NCBI RefSeq assembly: GCF_014466955.1
Contig: NZ_AP023396.1
Location: 6,572,001-6,636,000 of the forward strand
Origin: Nocardia wallacei
Lineage (GTDB): Bacteria; Actinomycetota; Actinomycetes; Mycobacteriales; Mycobacteriaceae
Length of the DNA: 64,000 nucleotides
Reading direction: 5' to 3'
Shown one piece after another: positions 19,043 to 34,043 of this stretch (positions are counted from its first letter, which is position 1; every line of letters begins with the position of its first letter). The position numbers were made by a program, and so were the translations under genes. Under the pieces are notes generated by a model, which searched no databases, was not told the origin of the DNA, and saw nothing but the letters and a program-made list of their open reading frames with translations.

Positions 19043-20038
19043 ATGTCGTCCACTGAGCCCGATCGCAATCGCTTCGTCGCGTTGCCGTTTACCGTAGTCC
19101 GAAAGGGCTACGACCGCGATGAGGTGCGCAATTACTTTGACCGATTCGATGCTGAACTAAGGGTCACCGCCACAGATCGCGACGCCGCCGCAGCCCAGGC
19201 CCGAAATCTCGCCGCCCAACTGGAGGACGCGCGCGACGAAATCGATGAGCTGCGTAAGGAAGTCGACCGGTTGTCGGTGCCCCCGACCACCGCCGAGGGC
19301 ATGAGCGATCGCATCTCGCGCATGCTCCGCCTCGCCTCCGACGAGGCCTCCGAGGTCCGCGCGCAGGCGCAGGCCGAGGCCGCCGAGATGATCTCGATCG
19401 CCGAGCAGCAGGCCACCGAGATGCGCGGCAAGTACGAGTCGCTGCTCGCCGAGACCAAGGAGAAGCGCGAGGCGCTCGAGGTCGAGTTCGAGCAGACCCT
19501 CGCCAACGCGCGCTCGGAGTCCAAGAAGATCCTCGAGGCCGCCAATGCCGAGGCCGAGCGGATCACCAAGGAGGCCGAGGCCAAGCGCAAGGCCGCCCAG
19601 CAGGACTTCGAGGTCACCATGGCGGAGCGGCGCACCAAGCTCACCCGCGCCATGGAGGAGCTCGAGGCCAGCAGCCGCTCCGAGGCCGCCCAGCGCATCA
19701 AGGACGCGACCGACGAGTCGAACCGTCTGGTCACCTCCGCCACCCAGCAGGCCGATCGCAAGATCGCCCACGCCAAGGAGCTGGCCGAGGAGATGCGCGT
19801 CCTGCGAGGCCGAGTTCTGGCCCAGCTCTTGGGAATTCGCGGCCAGCTCGATTCCGTCCCGGCCATGCTCGCCGCCGTCAACCGCGAGAGCGAGCTGCTC
19901 GACGGCGCGCCGGAGCAGCGTTCGCTGTCCGGCAAGCAGTCCGGTTCCGGACGCCAGAAGGCCATCCCCGAGGTCAAGGCCGAGGAGAACGAGCTCGTCG
20001 ACGAGGAAGAGCGCGAGAACGCAGAAGTCTCGAGCTGA
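19043..20038 (+). CDS. DivIVA-domain coiled-coil protein
   Basis: A 331-aa cytoskeletal-type protein. Residues about 8-45 (FVALPFTVVRKGYDRDEVRNY) are a DivIVA/Wag31-like membrane-curvature lipid-binding head; residues about 50-270 form a long, nearly uninterrupted coiled coil rich in Ala, Glu, Lys and Arg, and the tail is acidic (VDEEERENAEVSS). Such proteins organise polar growth or septal cell wall synthesis in actinobacteria. It is not Wag31 itself, which lies in the dcw cluster, and the precise role is unknown. A perfect 28-bp palindromic terminator follows 37 bp after the stop. Confidence 0.8.
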   Translation: MSSTEPDRNRFVALPFTVVRKGYDRDEVRNYFDRFDAELRVTATDRDAAAAQARNLAAQLEDARDEIDELRKEVDRLSVPPTTAEGMSDRISRMLRLASDEASEVRAQAQAEAAEMISIAEQQATEMRGKYESLLAETKEKREALEVEFEQTLANARSESKKILEAANAEAERITKEAEAKRKAAQQDFEVTMAERRTKLTRAMEELEASSRSEAAQRIKDATDESNRLVTSATQQADRKIAHAKELAEEMRVLRGRVLAQLLGIRGQLDSVPAMLAAVNRESELLDGAPEQRSLSGKQSGSGRQKAIPEVKAEENELVDEEERENAEVSS

Positions 20039-20075
20039 CGCCGATCCTGCCGGGCGACACTACATCGACCGTCCG

Positions 20076-20103
20076 AAGGCCGCCCCGCTAGCGGGGCGGC
20101 CTT
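20076..20103 (+). terminator. perfect palindromic terminator
   Basis: A 28-bp perfect inverted repeat (AAGGCCGCCCCGC, centre TA, and its complement) follows the DivIVA-like gene; it continues into TTCATTACTTTG. Downstream DNA repeats the right arm many times (see the repeat entry). Confidence 0.7.
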
Positions 20104-20300
20104 CATTACTTTGCGGGACGGCCTTCACTACTTCAGGGGCGGCCTTCACTTCTTCCGGGCGGCCTTCACGACTTCGGGAGCAGCCTTCACTTCTTCCAGG
20201 CGGCCTTCACGACTTCGGGGGCAGCCTTCACTACTGCGGGGCGGCCTTCACTACTTCCGAGGGGCAGCCTCACAGCTTCGGGGACCCTCATCAGCTTGGG
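20093..20300. repeat. array of terminator half-stem repeats
   Basis: About nine imperfect units of 19-25 bp, each built on GGCGGCCTTCACTACTTC or GCAGCCTTCAC(T/G)(T/A)CTTC plus a G-rich end, run directly on from the right arm of the terminator at 20076-20103. The unit core GGCCTTCA recurs at about 20099, 20120, 20140, 20160 and onward. They lack the left arm, so only the first copy can fold as the full hairpin. The 295-bp gap between genes is essentially all this array. Confidence 0.65.
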
Positions 20301-20333
20301 GGGCTTGGTTTTTCGGGGCTCGGCGATCGGATC

Positions 20334-20639
20334 TCAGGACCAGCGGCGCGTGATGGTGCGGGTGTGGCGGCCACGCCAGCAGCCGGTGTGCCAGTGGCGG
20401 CGGTCGTCCTCGCCGCCGTGTTCACGCCAGGCGACGAGATGCGGTGTGCCGGGCCGGATTTCATGGTCACAGCCGGGGCAGCGGTAGGTCTTGGTGGCGC
20501 GGGAGCCGGGGATCGTGCGGACGACGTAGGTGTCGCCGTCCGGGCCGGTCTCGGTGCGGCCGAAGACGTCGCCGATCGGGCGCGGATCCCGTGGGAACCG
20601 CGCCGGCGACTGCTTGGGACGCGGTTTCCGGCGGGGCAT
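20334..20639 (-). CDS. small Cys/His-containing protein (hypothetical)
   Basis: A 101-aa basic protein with a likely zinc-binding site: YRCPGCDHEIRPGTPH provides CxxC and His, and RRHWHTGCWRGRH adds His and Cys, reminiscent of an HNH/zinc-ribbon fold. Start ATG 20639 lies 12 bp after the nucS stop, so it is in one operon with nucS. Actinobacterial homologues are often labelled ATP/GTP-binding without evidence; I see no P-loop here. Given the operon, a DNA-related role is possible but unproven. Confidence 0.6.
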   Translation of the reverse strand: MPRRKPRPKQSPARFPRDPRPIGDVFGRTETGPDGDTYVVRTIPGSRATKTYRCPGCDHEIRPGTPHLVAWREHGGEDDRRHWHTGCWRGRHTRTITRRWS

Positions 20640-20650
20640 GGCGGACGAAA

Positions 20651-21328
20651 CTAGAACAGCCGGAATTCGGTGCTGTCCGTGCCGCGCAGGGCGTCGTAAT
20701 CGAGTGTCAGGCAACGGATTCCGCGGTCGTTGGCGAGGGTCTTGGCCTGCGGCTTGATCTGCTGGGCGGCGAAGACGCCGGTGACGGGGGCCAGCAGCGG
20801 ATCCCGGTTCAGCAACTCCAGATAGCGGGTCAGCTGTTCGACGCCGTCGATTTCGCCGCGGCGCTTGATCTCCACGGCCACGGTACCGCCATCGGCGTTG
20901 CGGCACAGGATGTCCACCGGGCCGATCGCGGTCATGTATTCGCGCCGGATGAGCGAGAAGCCCGGCCCGAGGGTCTCGATGTGCTCGGCCAGCAGCTCCT
21001 GCAGATGCGCCTCCACACCGTCCTTCACCAGGCCCGGGTCGACGCCGAGATCGTGCTCGGAGTCGTGCTCGATGTCGGCGACGGTGATGCGCAGTTCCTC
21101 ACCGGCCTTGTTGGTCACCACCCACAGCTTCGCCGCCTCGGTTTCGCTGTCGCGCTCCTCCAGCCAGCAGGGTGGGCTCATCCAGTTGAGCGGCTTGTAG
21201 GAGCCGCCGTCGGAATGCACCAGCACCGAACCGTCGGCCTTCATCAGCAACAGCCGGCGAGCCATCGGGAGGTGAGCGGTGAGCCGACCCACGTAGTCGA
21301 CCTGGCAGCGAGCAATCACGAGGCGCAC
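20651..21328 (-). CDS. nucS: mismatch-specific endonuclease NucS/EndoMS
   Basis: NucS cuts both strands at mismatches and replaces MutS/MutL in most actinobacteria; it acts with the sliding clamp. At 225 aa it matches the mycobacterial protein (226, Rv1321). N-terminal DNA-binding region: [27 protein letters not shown]-terminal RecB-like nuclease: [13 protein letters not shown] with the catalytic Asp and [20 protein letters not shown] with Glu-x-Lys. GTG 21328 (VRLVIARC) or GTG 21337 are both possible; neither has a strong ribosome site. It sits 38 bp downstream of the rhomboid-like gene. Confidence 0.93.
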   Translation of the reverse strand: MRLVIARCQVDYVGRLTAHLPMARRLLLMKADGSVLVHSDGGSYKPLNWMSPPCWLEERDSETEAAKLWVVTNKAGEELRITVADIEHDSEHDLGVDPGLVKDGVEAHLQELLAEHIETLGPGFSLIRREYMTAIGPVDILCRNADGGTVAVEIKRRGEIDGVEQLTRYLELLNRDPLLAPVTGVFAAQQIKPQAKTLANDRGIRCLTLDYDALRGTDSTEFRLF

Positions 21329-21366
21329 CCCCGGCACTTTAGGCGAGGCCGTGCGGGCCGCGTAAT

Positions 21367-22098
21367 TCAGCCCACGAGCAACAGATACCCCAGCGCGGAA
21401 GCGACCGCCAGCAGGCCACATTCGAACCGCGTCATCCGGGGCAACCGAGGCAGTCGCACCCGCTGGGTGCGCAGCAGCCAGAAGCCGCCCACCAACCCGA
21501 TGGCGAGGGCGAGCAGATGCCCCACATTGGTGAACGTGCGTCCCATCGCGACACCGGACACCGCGACCGCCAGCCAGGTGATCGACCAGGTCGCGCGCCA
21601 CTGCCGGGGCAGCAGGACGACGAACGCACCGATCACCGCCATCGCGCCGTAACTGATGCCGACGTCTTCGGCGGTCGTCGTGCTGACCGGGACCCAGTCG
21701 GCCGTCACCGCCACCCACAGGCCCGCGGCGACCAGCAGCGTGGCGCCGATGTGCCCGGCGACGAAGATGCGGATCGTGGTCAGCGCGCCGAACCGCCGTT
21801 CGGCCAGGGCGAGTAGGCAGACGAGCAAGGGGATGAGCAGCGCCGCGGCTGCGCCGTCCCCCACCACCAGGGCGCTGGAGACGAGCGTGCCGTAATTGCC
21901 GCGCAGCAGGTTGCTCAGGTTGGTGCTGGCACGCAGGATCACCTGGGTCTGCGCGGCGTCGCTGAGGGCCGCGAGCAGGGCGGCGACCGTGATGAGCATG
22001 GCGGCGTAGCCGTAGGTCACGGGGAGGAAGAACCGCCGCCAGCCGCTGCGCGCGGCGCCGAGCGTGGGAGCCGTGTCAGCCGTTGCCTCGCCGACCAT
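21367..22098 (-). CDS. rhomboid-like membrane protein
   Basis: A polytopic membrane protein (243 aa, about six helices) resembling the actinobacterial rhomboid-like family. Rhomboid protease dyad-like motifs are retained: [11 protein letters not shown] (Gly-x-Ser) in one helix and [12 protein letters not shown] (His) in a later one, so intramembrane serine protease activity is possible. No classical substrate-gating domain is obvious. The preceding sequence GGAAGGACGAGG (minus strand, before ATG 22098) is a ribosome site. It heads a likely operon with nucS and the small Cys/His protein. Confidence 0.7.
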   Translation of the reverse strand: MVGEATADTAPTLGAARSGWRRFFLPVTYGYAAMLITVAALLAALSDAAQTQVILRASTNLSNLLRGNYGTLVSSALVVGDGAAAALLIPLLVCLLALAERRFGALTTIRIFVAGHIGATLLVAAGLWVAVTADWVPVSTTTAEDVGISYGAMAVIGAFVVLLPRQWRATWSITWLAVAVSGVAMGRTFTNVGHLLALAIGLVGGFWLLRTQRVRLPRLPRMTRFECGLLAVASALGYLLLVG

Positions 22099-22300
22099 CC
22101 GTACCTCGTCCTTCCCGCGCGGCTCGCGTATGCCGGGCTACCCGTCCATCATCCAGCGAACCGGCGCCGCGCGGGTTGCCGTACCTTGTGAACTGACTGT
22201 GAATCCGGCCCGCCGGCCGGGTGTACAACGAGTTTGCCCCGATCCGGCGGTTCTACACCTGTCCGGCGCGCATTGTCCGGTATGCCGACTCGGATATGAC

Positions 22301-22329
22301 GAAGGCCCCCAACATTGTTGGGGGCCTTC
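22301..22329 (-). terminator. rRNA operon terminator
   Basis: A 13-bp-class stem (GAAGGCCCCCAACA with TTGGGGGCCTTC, 3-nt loop) lies 11 nt beyond the 3-prime end of 5S rRNA on the minus strand, the normal place for the rrn terminator. Confidence 0.75.
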
Positions 22330-22340
22330 GTGAAAGTATG

Positions 22341-22458
22341 TTCCGGCGGTGTCCTACTCTCCCACACCCTGTCGAGTGCAGTACCATCGGCGCAGGTGAG
22401 CTTAGCTTCCGGGTTCGGAATGGGACCGGGCGTTTCCCCACCGCTATAACCGCCGTAA
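22341..22458 (-). rRNA. rrf: 5S ribosomal RNA
   Basis: Read on the minus strand the segment begins TTACGGCGGTTATAGCGG and contains the universal CCCATTCCGAACCCGGAAG core and GAGAGTAGGACACCGCC at its end, as in mycobacterial 5S rRNA. Ends are placed by pairing of the terminal stem and may be off by a few bases. Confidence 0.92.
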
Positions 22459-22502
22459 CTCTATGAAACTATCCACACACATCGTGTGTTGTTTCAGATA
22501 CC

Positions 22503-22516
22503 GCACAGTGGACGCG
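22503..22516 (-). other. 23S processing stem, 3-prime arm
   Basis: GCACAGTGGACGCG (plus strand) is the exact reverse complement of 25645-25658 on the other side of 23S. The two arms would pair in the precursor RNA to form the RNase III-type stem that releases 23S. Confidence 0.7.
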
Positions 22517-22528
22517 TAACACCTTCGT

Positions 22529-27453
<4,925 letters not shown>

Positions 27454-27897
27454 ACTCACAAAGCGAGAAGCCGAACACTCGGCACTCTCAACTCAGAAGT
27501 AATCTCGAACCAGAGTCCGAAAACCTAACTAAAACGCCAGCCGGAAAATAGCTGACAAAAACATCCTGCCCTCACACGGGGGTATGAGAAACAGGAACCA
27601 AAAATAATTGGCACTGACATTCATCGACACACTATTGAGTTCTCAAAGAACACACGCACCAGTGACCTCACGGGAGTACCCCGGTCGATCGGCTGGGCAA
27701 CTTTTACAGCTTAGCCCGACCGTGAACACGGACCAAATCCGAGTTCAGGTAGAGCCAGTGTGATCGTCAGGCGCTCATCGTCCAACCTCGTGTCCCCGGC
27801 CTCTCGGCCCGGGTCGGTGTCCGTGTCGCTCTGACTCGGAATAAGTTACGTGTCGGTGGAATCGATGTCAAATCGCCTGGTCAGGGGCGTTCTGCGA
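27454..27897 (-). promoter_or_regulatory. rRNA operon leader and promoter region
   Basis: A 444-bp gap between murA and 16S, both on the minus strand. A plausible promoter is -35 TTGGTC (27731-27736) and -10 TAAGCT (27708-27713) with a 17-bp spacer, about 255 bp before 16S. A boxA-type signal, TGTTCTTTGAGAACTCAATA on the minus strand (about 27631-27650), is the expected antitermination element. Other promoters may exist; none was as clear. Confidence 0.55.
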
Positions 27898-29151
27898 TCA
27901 ACTCACGCGCTCGACTCCGGCACCCAGCGCGCGCAGGTTCTCGACGAAGTCGGGGTAGCCGCGGTCGATGTGGAAGACGTCGTGCACCTCGGTCACGCCG
28001 TCGGCGACCAGACCCGCGAGCACCAGGCCGGCGCCGGCGCGGATATCGGATGACCAGACCGGCGCGCTCGACAACCGTGGGATCCCGCGCACCACGGCAT
28101 GGTGGCCGTCGGTACGGGCGTCGGCGCCCAGCCGAATCATCTCCTCCACGAAGCGGAATCGAGCCTCGAAGACGTTCTCGGTGATCATGGAGGTGCCGTC
28201 CGCGATGGCCGCGAGGCCGATGGCCATCGGCTGCAGGTCGGTCGGAAAACCGGGGAACGGCAGTGTCGAGAAGTTCACCGCGCGCGGCCGCTCGGCCTGC
28301 ACGACGCGAAAACCGTCCGGCTCGAACGAGATTCGCGCACCGGCGGAGCGCAACTTGTCCAGCACCAGCGACAGATGCTTGGGATTGATGCCCGTCACCC
28401 GGACGTCGCCCAGCGTCATGGCGGCGGCGATACCCCAGGTGGCCGCGACGATGCGGTCGCCGATCACCTGATGAGTGGCCGGAGAGAGCTTGCGCACCCC
28501 GTCGATGGTCAGGACCGAGGTACCCGCACCGCTGATGCGCGCGCCCATCCGGGTCAGCATCGTGCACAGGTCGACGATCTCCGGTTCGCGCGCGGCGTTG
28601 TCGATAACCGTCTCGCCCTCGGCCAGCACCGCGGCCATCAGAATGTTCTCGGTCGCGCCGACCGAGGGGAAGTCCAGCCGGATGCGCGCGCCCTGCAGCT
28701 CGTCGGCGCGAGCGACCAGGCAGCCATGCTCGATCTCGCTGGTCGCGCCGAGCAGGCGCAATCCGGTCTGATGCATGTCGAGCGGCCGGGAACCGATCGC
28801 ATCGCCACCGGGCAACGCCACCACCGCGCGCTTGCACCGGGCCATCAGCGGCCCGAGTACGCAGACCGAGGCCCGGAACTGCGTGACCGCGGGGAAATCC
28901 GCGTGGTACTTCGGTTCGGTAGGGGTATCGATGGTCACCACGGAGCCGTCGACCACCACATCGCAGCCGAGACCACGCAGCACCTCGGCCATCAGCGGGA
29001 CATCGAGGATGTCCGGGCAGTTGGTGATCGTCGTCGTGCCCTCGGCCAGCAGTGCGGCGGCCATCAGCTTGAGCACGCTGTTCTTGGCACCACCGACCGC
29101 CACCTCGCCGGCGAGCCGACTGCCCCCGGTCACCAGAAACCGTTCACTCAC
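27898..29151 (-). CDS. murA: UDP-N-acetylglucosamine 1-carboxyvinyltransferase
   Basis: MurA transfers enolpyruvate from PEP to UDP-GlcNAc, the first committed step of peptidoglycan synthesis in the cytosol. The 417 aa equal the mycobacterial length. Signatures: [19 protein letters not shown] near the start, [12 protein letters not shown], and [15 protein letters not shown]. In this last motif the residue at position 117 is Asp instead of the Cys attacked by fosfomycin, the same change that makes M. tuberculosis MurA resistant. GTG 29151 was chosen because the protein then starts at SERFLVTGG; longer readings add non-homologous residues. The rRNA operon lies downstream, as in mycobacteria. 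Confidence 0.95.
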   Translation of the reverse strand: MSERFLVTGGSRLAGEVAVGGAKNSVLKLMAAALLAEGTTTITNCPDILDVPLMAEVLRGLGCDVVVDGSVVTIDTPTEPKYHADFPAVTQFRASVCVLGPLMARCKRAVVALPGGDAIGSRPLDMHQTGLRLLGATSEIEHGCLVARADELQGARIRLDFPSVGATENILMAAVLAEGETVIDNAAREPEIVDLCTMLTRMGARISGAGTSVLTIDGVRKLSPATHQVIGDRIVAATWGIAAAMTLGDVRVTGINPKHLSLVLDKLRSAGARISFEPDGFRVVQAERPRAVNFSTLPFPGFPTDLQPMAIGLAAIADGTSMITENVFEARFRFVEEMIRLGADARTDGHHAVVRGIPRLSSAPVWSSDIRAGAGLVLAGLVADGVTEVHDVFHIDRGYPDFVENLRALGAGVERVS

Positions 29152-29195
29152 GGGGGTCAGCCTAGTGGGCGCGACGAACGATGGTGACCACTCCG

Positions 29196-29789
29196 CTACT
29201 CCGCGCCCGCCACGTTCTCGTCCGAAACGCCGGGGCGCCACAGCACATCGCCGTCCGGGTTGGCCACCCTCCCCAGGATGAACAGCAGATCCGACAGCCG
29301 GTTCAAATATTTCACGGGCAGCACCGAGGTGTCGTCGGGGTGCGCGGCGACCGCCGCCCAAGCAGACCGCTCGGTCCGGCGCGCCACCGTCCGCGCGGTG
29401 TGCAGCAGCGCCGCCAGCGGGGTGCCGCCCGGCAGGATGAACGAATTCAACGGCGCCAGACCATCATTGAACCGGTCGCACCAGCGTTCCAGCCGGTCGA
29501 TGTAGTCCTGGGTGATGCGCAGCGGCGGGTACTTCGGATCGGCCACCACCGGTGTGGACAGATCGGCGCCGGCGTCGAAGAGGTCGTTCTGCACCTGACG
29601 CAGCACCCGCTCGATCTCGGGATCGGGTGCGCCGAGCGCGATCGCGACGCCGATCGCGGCGTTGGTCTCGTCACAGTCGGCATAGGCGACCAGCCGCGGG
29701 TCGGTCTTGGCCACCCGGGAGAAGTCGCTCAAGCCCGTGGTGCCGTCGTCGCCGGTTCGCGTATAGATCCGAGTCAGGTGCACGCTCAC
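29196..29789 (-). CDS. cob(I)alamin adenosyltransferase, PduO type
   Basis: Attaches the adenosyl group of ATP to cob(I)alamin, making coenzyme B12 for enzymes such as methylmalonyl-CoA mutase. The 197 aa carry the family's N-terminal nucleotide site [16 protein letters not shown] and [14 protein letters not shown], with [34 protein letters not shown] and [13 protein letters not shown] further on. The start at 29789 places [13 protein letters not shown] at the N-terminus as in homologues (Rv1314c). It is 44 bp upstream of murA. A methylmalonyl-CoA epimerase gene in the same window fits the pathway. Confidence 0.92.
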   Translation of the reverse strand: MSVHLTRIYTRTGDDGTTGLSDFSRVAKTDPRLVAYADCDETNAAIGVAIALGAPDPEIERVLRQVQNDLFDAGADLSTPVVADPKYPPLRITQDYIDRLERWCDRFNDGLAPLNSFILPGGTPLAALLHTARTVARRTERSAWAAVAAHPDDTSVLPVKYLNRLSDLLFILGRVANPDGDVLWRPGVSDENVAGAE

Positions 29790-29815
29790 ACCACAACCCT
29801 AGCGCCGGACGATGA

Positions 29816-30232
29816 TCACCGGCGGCGGCGGATTCGCTCGGAGGGGCGCGACTCCACCCAGGACAGGAAGGCCGCCAACGCCCCACGGTCCAGGGCGAGT
29901 TCGTAACTGCCGTCGCCGTCGGAGACCGCGATGACGATGATGTCGTCGGTCATGATGTCGTATTCGTCGCCGACCGGGCCGCGGCGATCGGTGACTTCGA
30001 TACCCAGACGCCGAATGGTGGCGTCGGCCCCCAATTTCACGCTGGTCAGCTTGAAGAAGACCAGCCGGTCTTCGTCGTAGCGGATCAGGCCGTGCCGCCA
30101 GCCCTGCCCGCCCTTGGCCGGCAGCACGCGCAGAATCGCGGCCGTCCCGCCGCGGCGCAGCATGACGAAACGGTAGATCGAAACCAGCGCCAGGCCGACG
30201 AGCAGCAGCACCAGAATGATCAGAAACACCAT
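29816..30232 (-). CDS. DUF2550 membrane-anchored protein
   Basis: A 138-aa protein of the DUF2550 family (Rv1312-like), function unknown, normally found just downstream of the ATP synthase operon. One N-terminal transmembrane helix (FLIILVLLLVGLALVSIYRF) is followed by a cytosolic PH-like domain with GWRHGLIRYDEDRLVFFKL, RRGPVGDEYDIMTDDIIV and AFLSWVESRPSERI. ATG 30232 is chosen: the helix then starts the protein and GGACCGGG precedes it; the frame is open to 30313. Confidence 0.82.
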   Translation of the reverse strand: MVFLIILVLLLVGLALVSIYRFVMLRRGGTAAILRVLPAKGGQGWRHGLIRYDEDRLVFFKLTSVKLGADATIRRLGIEVTDRRGPVGDEYDIMTDDIIVIAVSDGDGSYELALDRGALAAFLSWVESRPSERIRRRR

Positions 30233-30428
30233 CCCGGTCCGCAATCCAGGTCCGTCCCTTCGCCTTTGCCCCTGTGCTGGTGCGGGTACCGTGCCATCCC
30301 CGAACAAGGTCACCGTTGGGGCGAGTCTACAAACAGTCCCATAACGCAGTGCGTGAGCCTAATCGGAAGGGCTGCCCGGGGCGCGTGAACGGCGATTTCG
30401 CGCCCGGAGCAATCGGAACGGCGCGGGC

Positions 30429-31106
30429 TCAGCCCATGGTGAACGGCTGGCCCCAGACGGTGAGCATGCTCTCCCCGGCCTCGGTCGAGACGTCGGCCAT
30501 CGTGAACGCCCTCGCCTGGGCGTAACCGCCGCACCCGTTGATCGCGAAGGTCTCGTCGGTCCAGCTGACGCTGGCGTGCGGACCGTCGACGGTCGGGTGC
30601 TTCTTGTGAATCTCGTTGCCGTAGTCGTCCGGTTGCTCGATGTCGAGGACATAGCGGGTCACGGCTTGGCCGGGGGCGATGGTGAGGGTTTCGGTGACCC
30701 CGATGACGGGTGCGGCCAGCCCCGTACCACTCGCCCCCTGAGTGTCCGTGTCCTGCGAGTTCAGCGACCCGATGTCCACCTGGCAGCCCACCACGTATCC
30801 CGGATTCAGCTGGATACTCGCCGAATCCGCGCCGGGCCCGGACACATCGGCGACCACCCGGCCCGACGTCCAGACATTGCGGTGGGTCGGCGTCGCCCCC
30901 ATGGATCCGCTGATCGTCGCCGACTCGTCCAGGATCGACAGCGTCACCACGGTGCCGTCACCGAGCGTGCGGGTGATCGAACCGCCCTGCAGCGGAACGA
31001 ACGTGTCGGCATTCGCGGCGCCCGCGGACCACGATCCCAGCGCGACGGCCACCGCCGTCGGCAACCCGATCGCCCGGCCGCGTCGCGCGGTTCCACTGCG
31101 GTTCAT
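30429..31106 (-). CDS. MspA family outer-membrane porin
   Basis: A secreted porin of the MspA type that forms octameric water channels in the mycolic-acid outer membrane for nutrient uptake. The precursor is 225 aa with a signal peptide ending in GAANA, giving mature DTFVPLQGGSITRTLGDGT, a family N-terminus. Other matches: GYVVGCQVDIG, the paired C-terminal GCGGYAQARAFT and the end TVWGQPFTMG. ATG 31106 has AAAGGA 6 nt upstream; upstream frame lacks a signal peptide. It is the second of a tandem pair, 29 bp after the first, and so co-transcribed. Confidence 0.88.
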   Translation of the reverse strand: MNRSGTARRGRAIGLPTAVAVALGSWSAGAANADTFVPLQGGSITRTLGDGTVVTLSILDESATISGSMGATPTHRNVWTSGRVVADVSGPGADSASIQLNPGYVVGCQVDIGSLNSQDTDTQGASGTGLAAPVIGVTETLTIAPGQAVTRYVLDIEQPDDYGNEIHKKHPTVDGPHASVSWTDETFAINGCGGYAQARAFTMADVSTEAGESMLTVWGQPFTMG

Positions 31107-31135
31107 GCGTTTTCCTTTCGCATTCGAGAGCCGGA

Positions 31136-31798
31136 TCAGCCGATGCTGAACGGCTGGCCGTACAGCGTGACCTTGTGATAGTCGGGGCCGATGACCTCGA
31201 CCACGGCGAAACTGCGGGCCTGCGCATAACCGACACAGCCCTGTACTTCCATCGGAACGTCTTGGTAATTCAGGAAATACCGGCCCGATTTGGTCATGTC
31301 CTTGTTGTTGATCTGCACCCATTTCACCTCGCCGGGGCTGATCGGAAAGGACACACCGGCGGTGATGGACGGTGTCGAGGAGGGCGTCGCGCCGAGCGAG
31401 GGACCGAACGATCCGAGCGCCACCTGGCAGCCGACGAGATAGCCGACGGTCAGTCCGGAGGACCCGTGCGTCGACGAATTATTGGTGCCCGGCTCGTTCA
31501 GCGCGCCATTGTTGGGACCGACCACACCCGGCGGCGTATCGATGTCGACGGTCACATCGCCGCTGACCCAGGCCATGCGGCCGGCGCCGTTGGCCGCCAG
31601 TGACGGTGACAGCACCGCGTGCTCACCGGAGCTGTGAATGACGACCCCCGCCCGTTCGATATGTCCGTCGGGCAGCGGCACGAAGGTATCCGCCCGCGCG
31701 GCGCCCGGCGACCACAGGCCGAATACCGTCGCGATCGTCGCCGCCGCGGCGGTGATTCGCACGAGCCGTCGCGTTCCGTTTACCTGATCCTTGATCAT
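31136..31798 (-). CDS. MspA family outer-membrane porin
   Basis: First gene of the tandem porin pair (220-aa precursor). The signal peptide has a charged start (MIKDQVNGTRRLVR), a hydrophobic core and a cleavage site near GAARA, giving mature DTFVPLPDGHIERAGV. VGYLVGCQVALGS, GCVGYAQARSFAVVEV and the terminal YGQPFSIG are shared with its neighbour, so the two arose by duplication, but their middle parts differ (SSTPSITAGVSFPISPGE). ATG 31798 follows GAGGGG; ATG 31813 is an alternative five codons upstream. These genes lie between atpC and DUF2550, which are nearly adjacent in M. tuberculosis. Confidence 0.87.
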   Translation of the reverse strand: MIKDQVNGTRRLVRITAAAATIATVFGLWSPGAARADTFVPLPDGHIERAGVVIHSSGEHAVLSPSLAANGAGRMAWVSGDVTVDIDTPPGVVGPNNGALNEPGTNNSSTHGSSGLTVGYLVGCQVALGSFGPSLGATPSSTPSITAGVSFPISPGEVKWVQINNKDMTKSGRYFLNYQDVPMEVQGCVGYAQARSFAVVEVIGPDYHKVTLYGQPFSIG

Positions 31799-32120
31799 CC
31801 ACCCCTCGCTCATCGTGGCGAGGCCGCCGGTACCACCGATGGCGACCACGCGTGCGCCGACCGGACAGTGCTGAGGTAATGCTCGGTACTTCAGGTGAAG
31901 CCTGAAACTTTCGAAAATGCCGAGAGATCGTCGGCGAGTTCGGTCGCGAGCGGACCGGTGCTCGATACTAACCCGAGCAGGTCGATTGATTCGTACCCCG
32001 GCAACTGTGTCACGAATTCGAACGGTGAATCGACGAAATGACTTGTGGTATCCCGAGAATCGGTACAAAACAACGGCCCCCGGGGATCGTCCCGGGGGCC
32101 GTGGTTCGTGTTCGGGCCGG
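31799..32120 (-). other. intergenic region between atpC and the first porin
   Basis: This 322-bp gap holds the atp operon terminator at its atpC end and presumably the porin promoter. An inverted repeat, TTCAGG (31890-31895) and CCTGAA (31901-31906) with a 5-nt centre, lies about 90 bp upstream of the porin start and could be an operator or hairpin. I could not place a convincing -35/-10 pair. Confidence 0.4.
32073..32102 (-). terminator. atp operon terminator
   Basis: A 12-bp stem (ACGGCCCCCGGG with CCCGGGGGCCGT) lies 18 nt beyond the atpC stop. On the minus strand it is followed by TTGTTTTGTA, giving a T-rich tail. This is the strongest intrinsic terminator in the window. Confidence 0.85.
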
Positions 32121-32495
32121 TCAGGCGGGCATGGCCTCGGCCGCGCGCACCTGCCCGCGCGCCACGTTCTGCGCGTGCTCCGACGCGTTCGGGTCGGCGA
32201 GCACCGCCCGCGCGGCGTCGATATCCACGTCGCTCGCGAATTCCGCCGACTCGGCGAGAATCCGCACGCTCGACGCGGTCACCGAGAAGAACCCGCCGTG
32301 CACGGCGGCGACGATGCGCTCGCCCTCGGTGCTGTCGATGATCACGGTGCCGCCCTCGACCAGCTGGCCGAGCAGCGGCTCGTGGCCGTGCAGAATACCG
32401 ATCTGACCCTCGGTGGTCTCGGCGACGACGAAGCTCGCCTGCCCCGACCACAGCCGCCGTTCGATGGCGACCAGATCAACTGACATATCTGCCAT
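32121..32495 (-). CDS. atpC: F1Fo ATP synthase subunit epsilon
   Basis: The epsilon subunit of the F1 stalk, which couples rotation and restrains ATP hydrolysis. At 124 aa it has the N-terminal beta-sandwich ([56 protein letters not shown]) and a short C-terminal helical part, as in mycobacteria (121 aa). It starts 6 bp downstream of the atpD stop and ends the operon before a strong terminator. An in-frame ATG three codons on is an alternative start. Confidence 0.93.
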   Translation of the reverse strand: MADMSVDLVAIERRLWSGQASFVVAETTEGQIGILHGHEPLLGQLVEGGTVIIDSTEGERIVAAVHGGFFSVTASSVRILAESAEFASDVDIDAARAVLADPNASEHAQNVARGQVRAAEAMPA

Positions 32496-32501
32496 GACGG
32501 A

Positions 32502-33995
<1,494 letters not shown>

Positions 33996-34043
33996 TTACG
34001 CAAGCTGCCTCCTACGGTCCCGTCGCTCCCACCGCGTGGTGGG

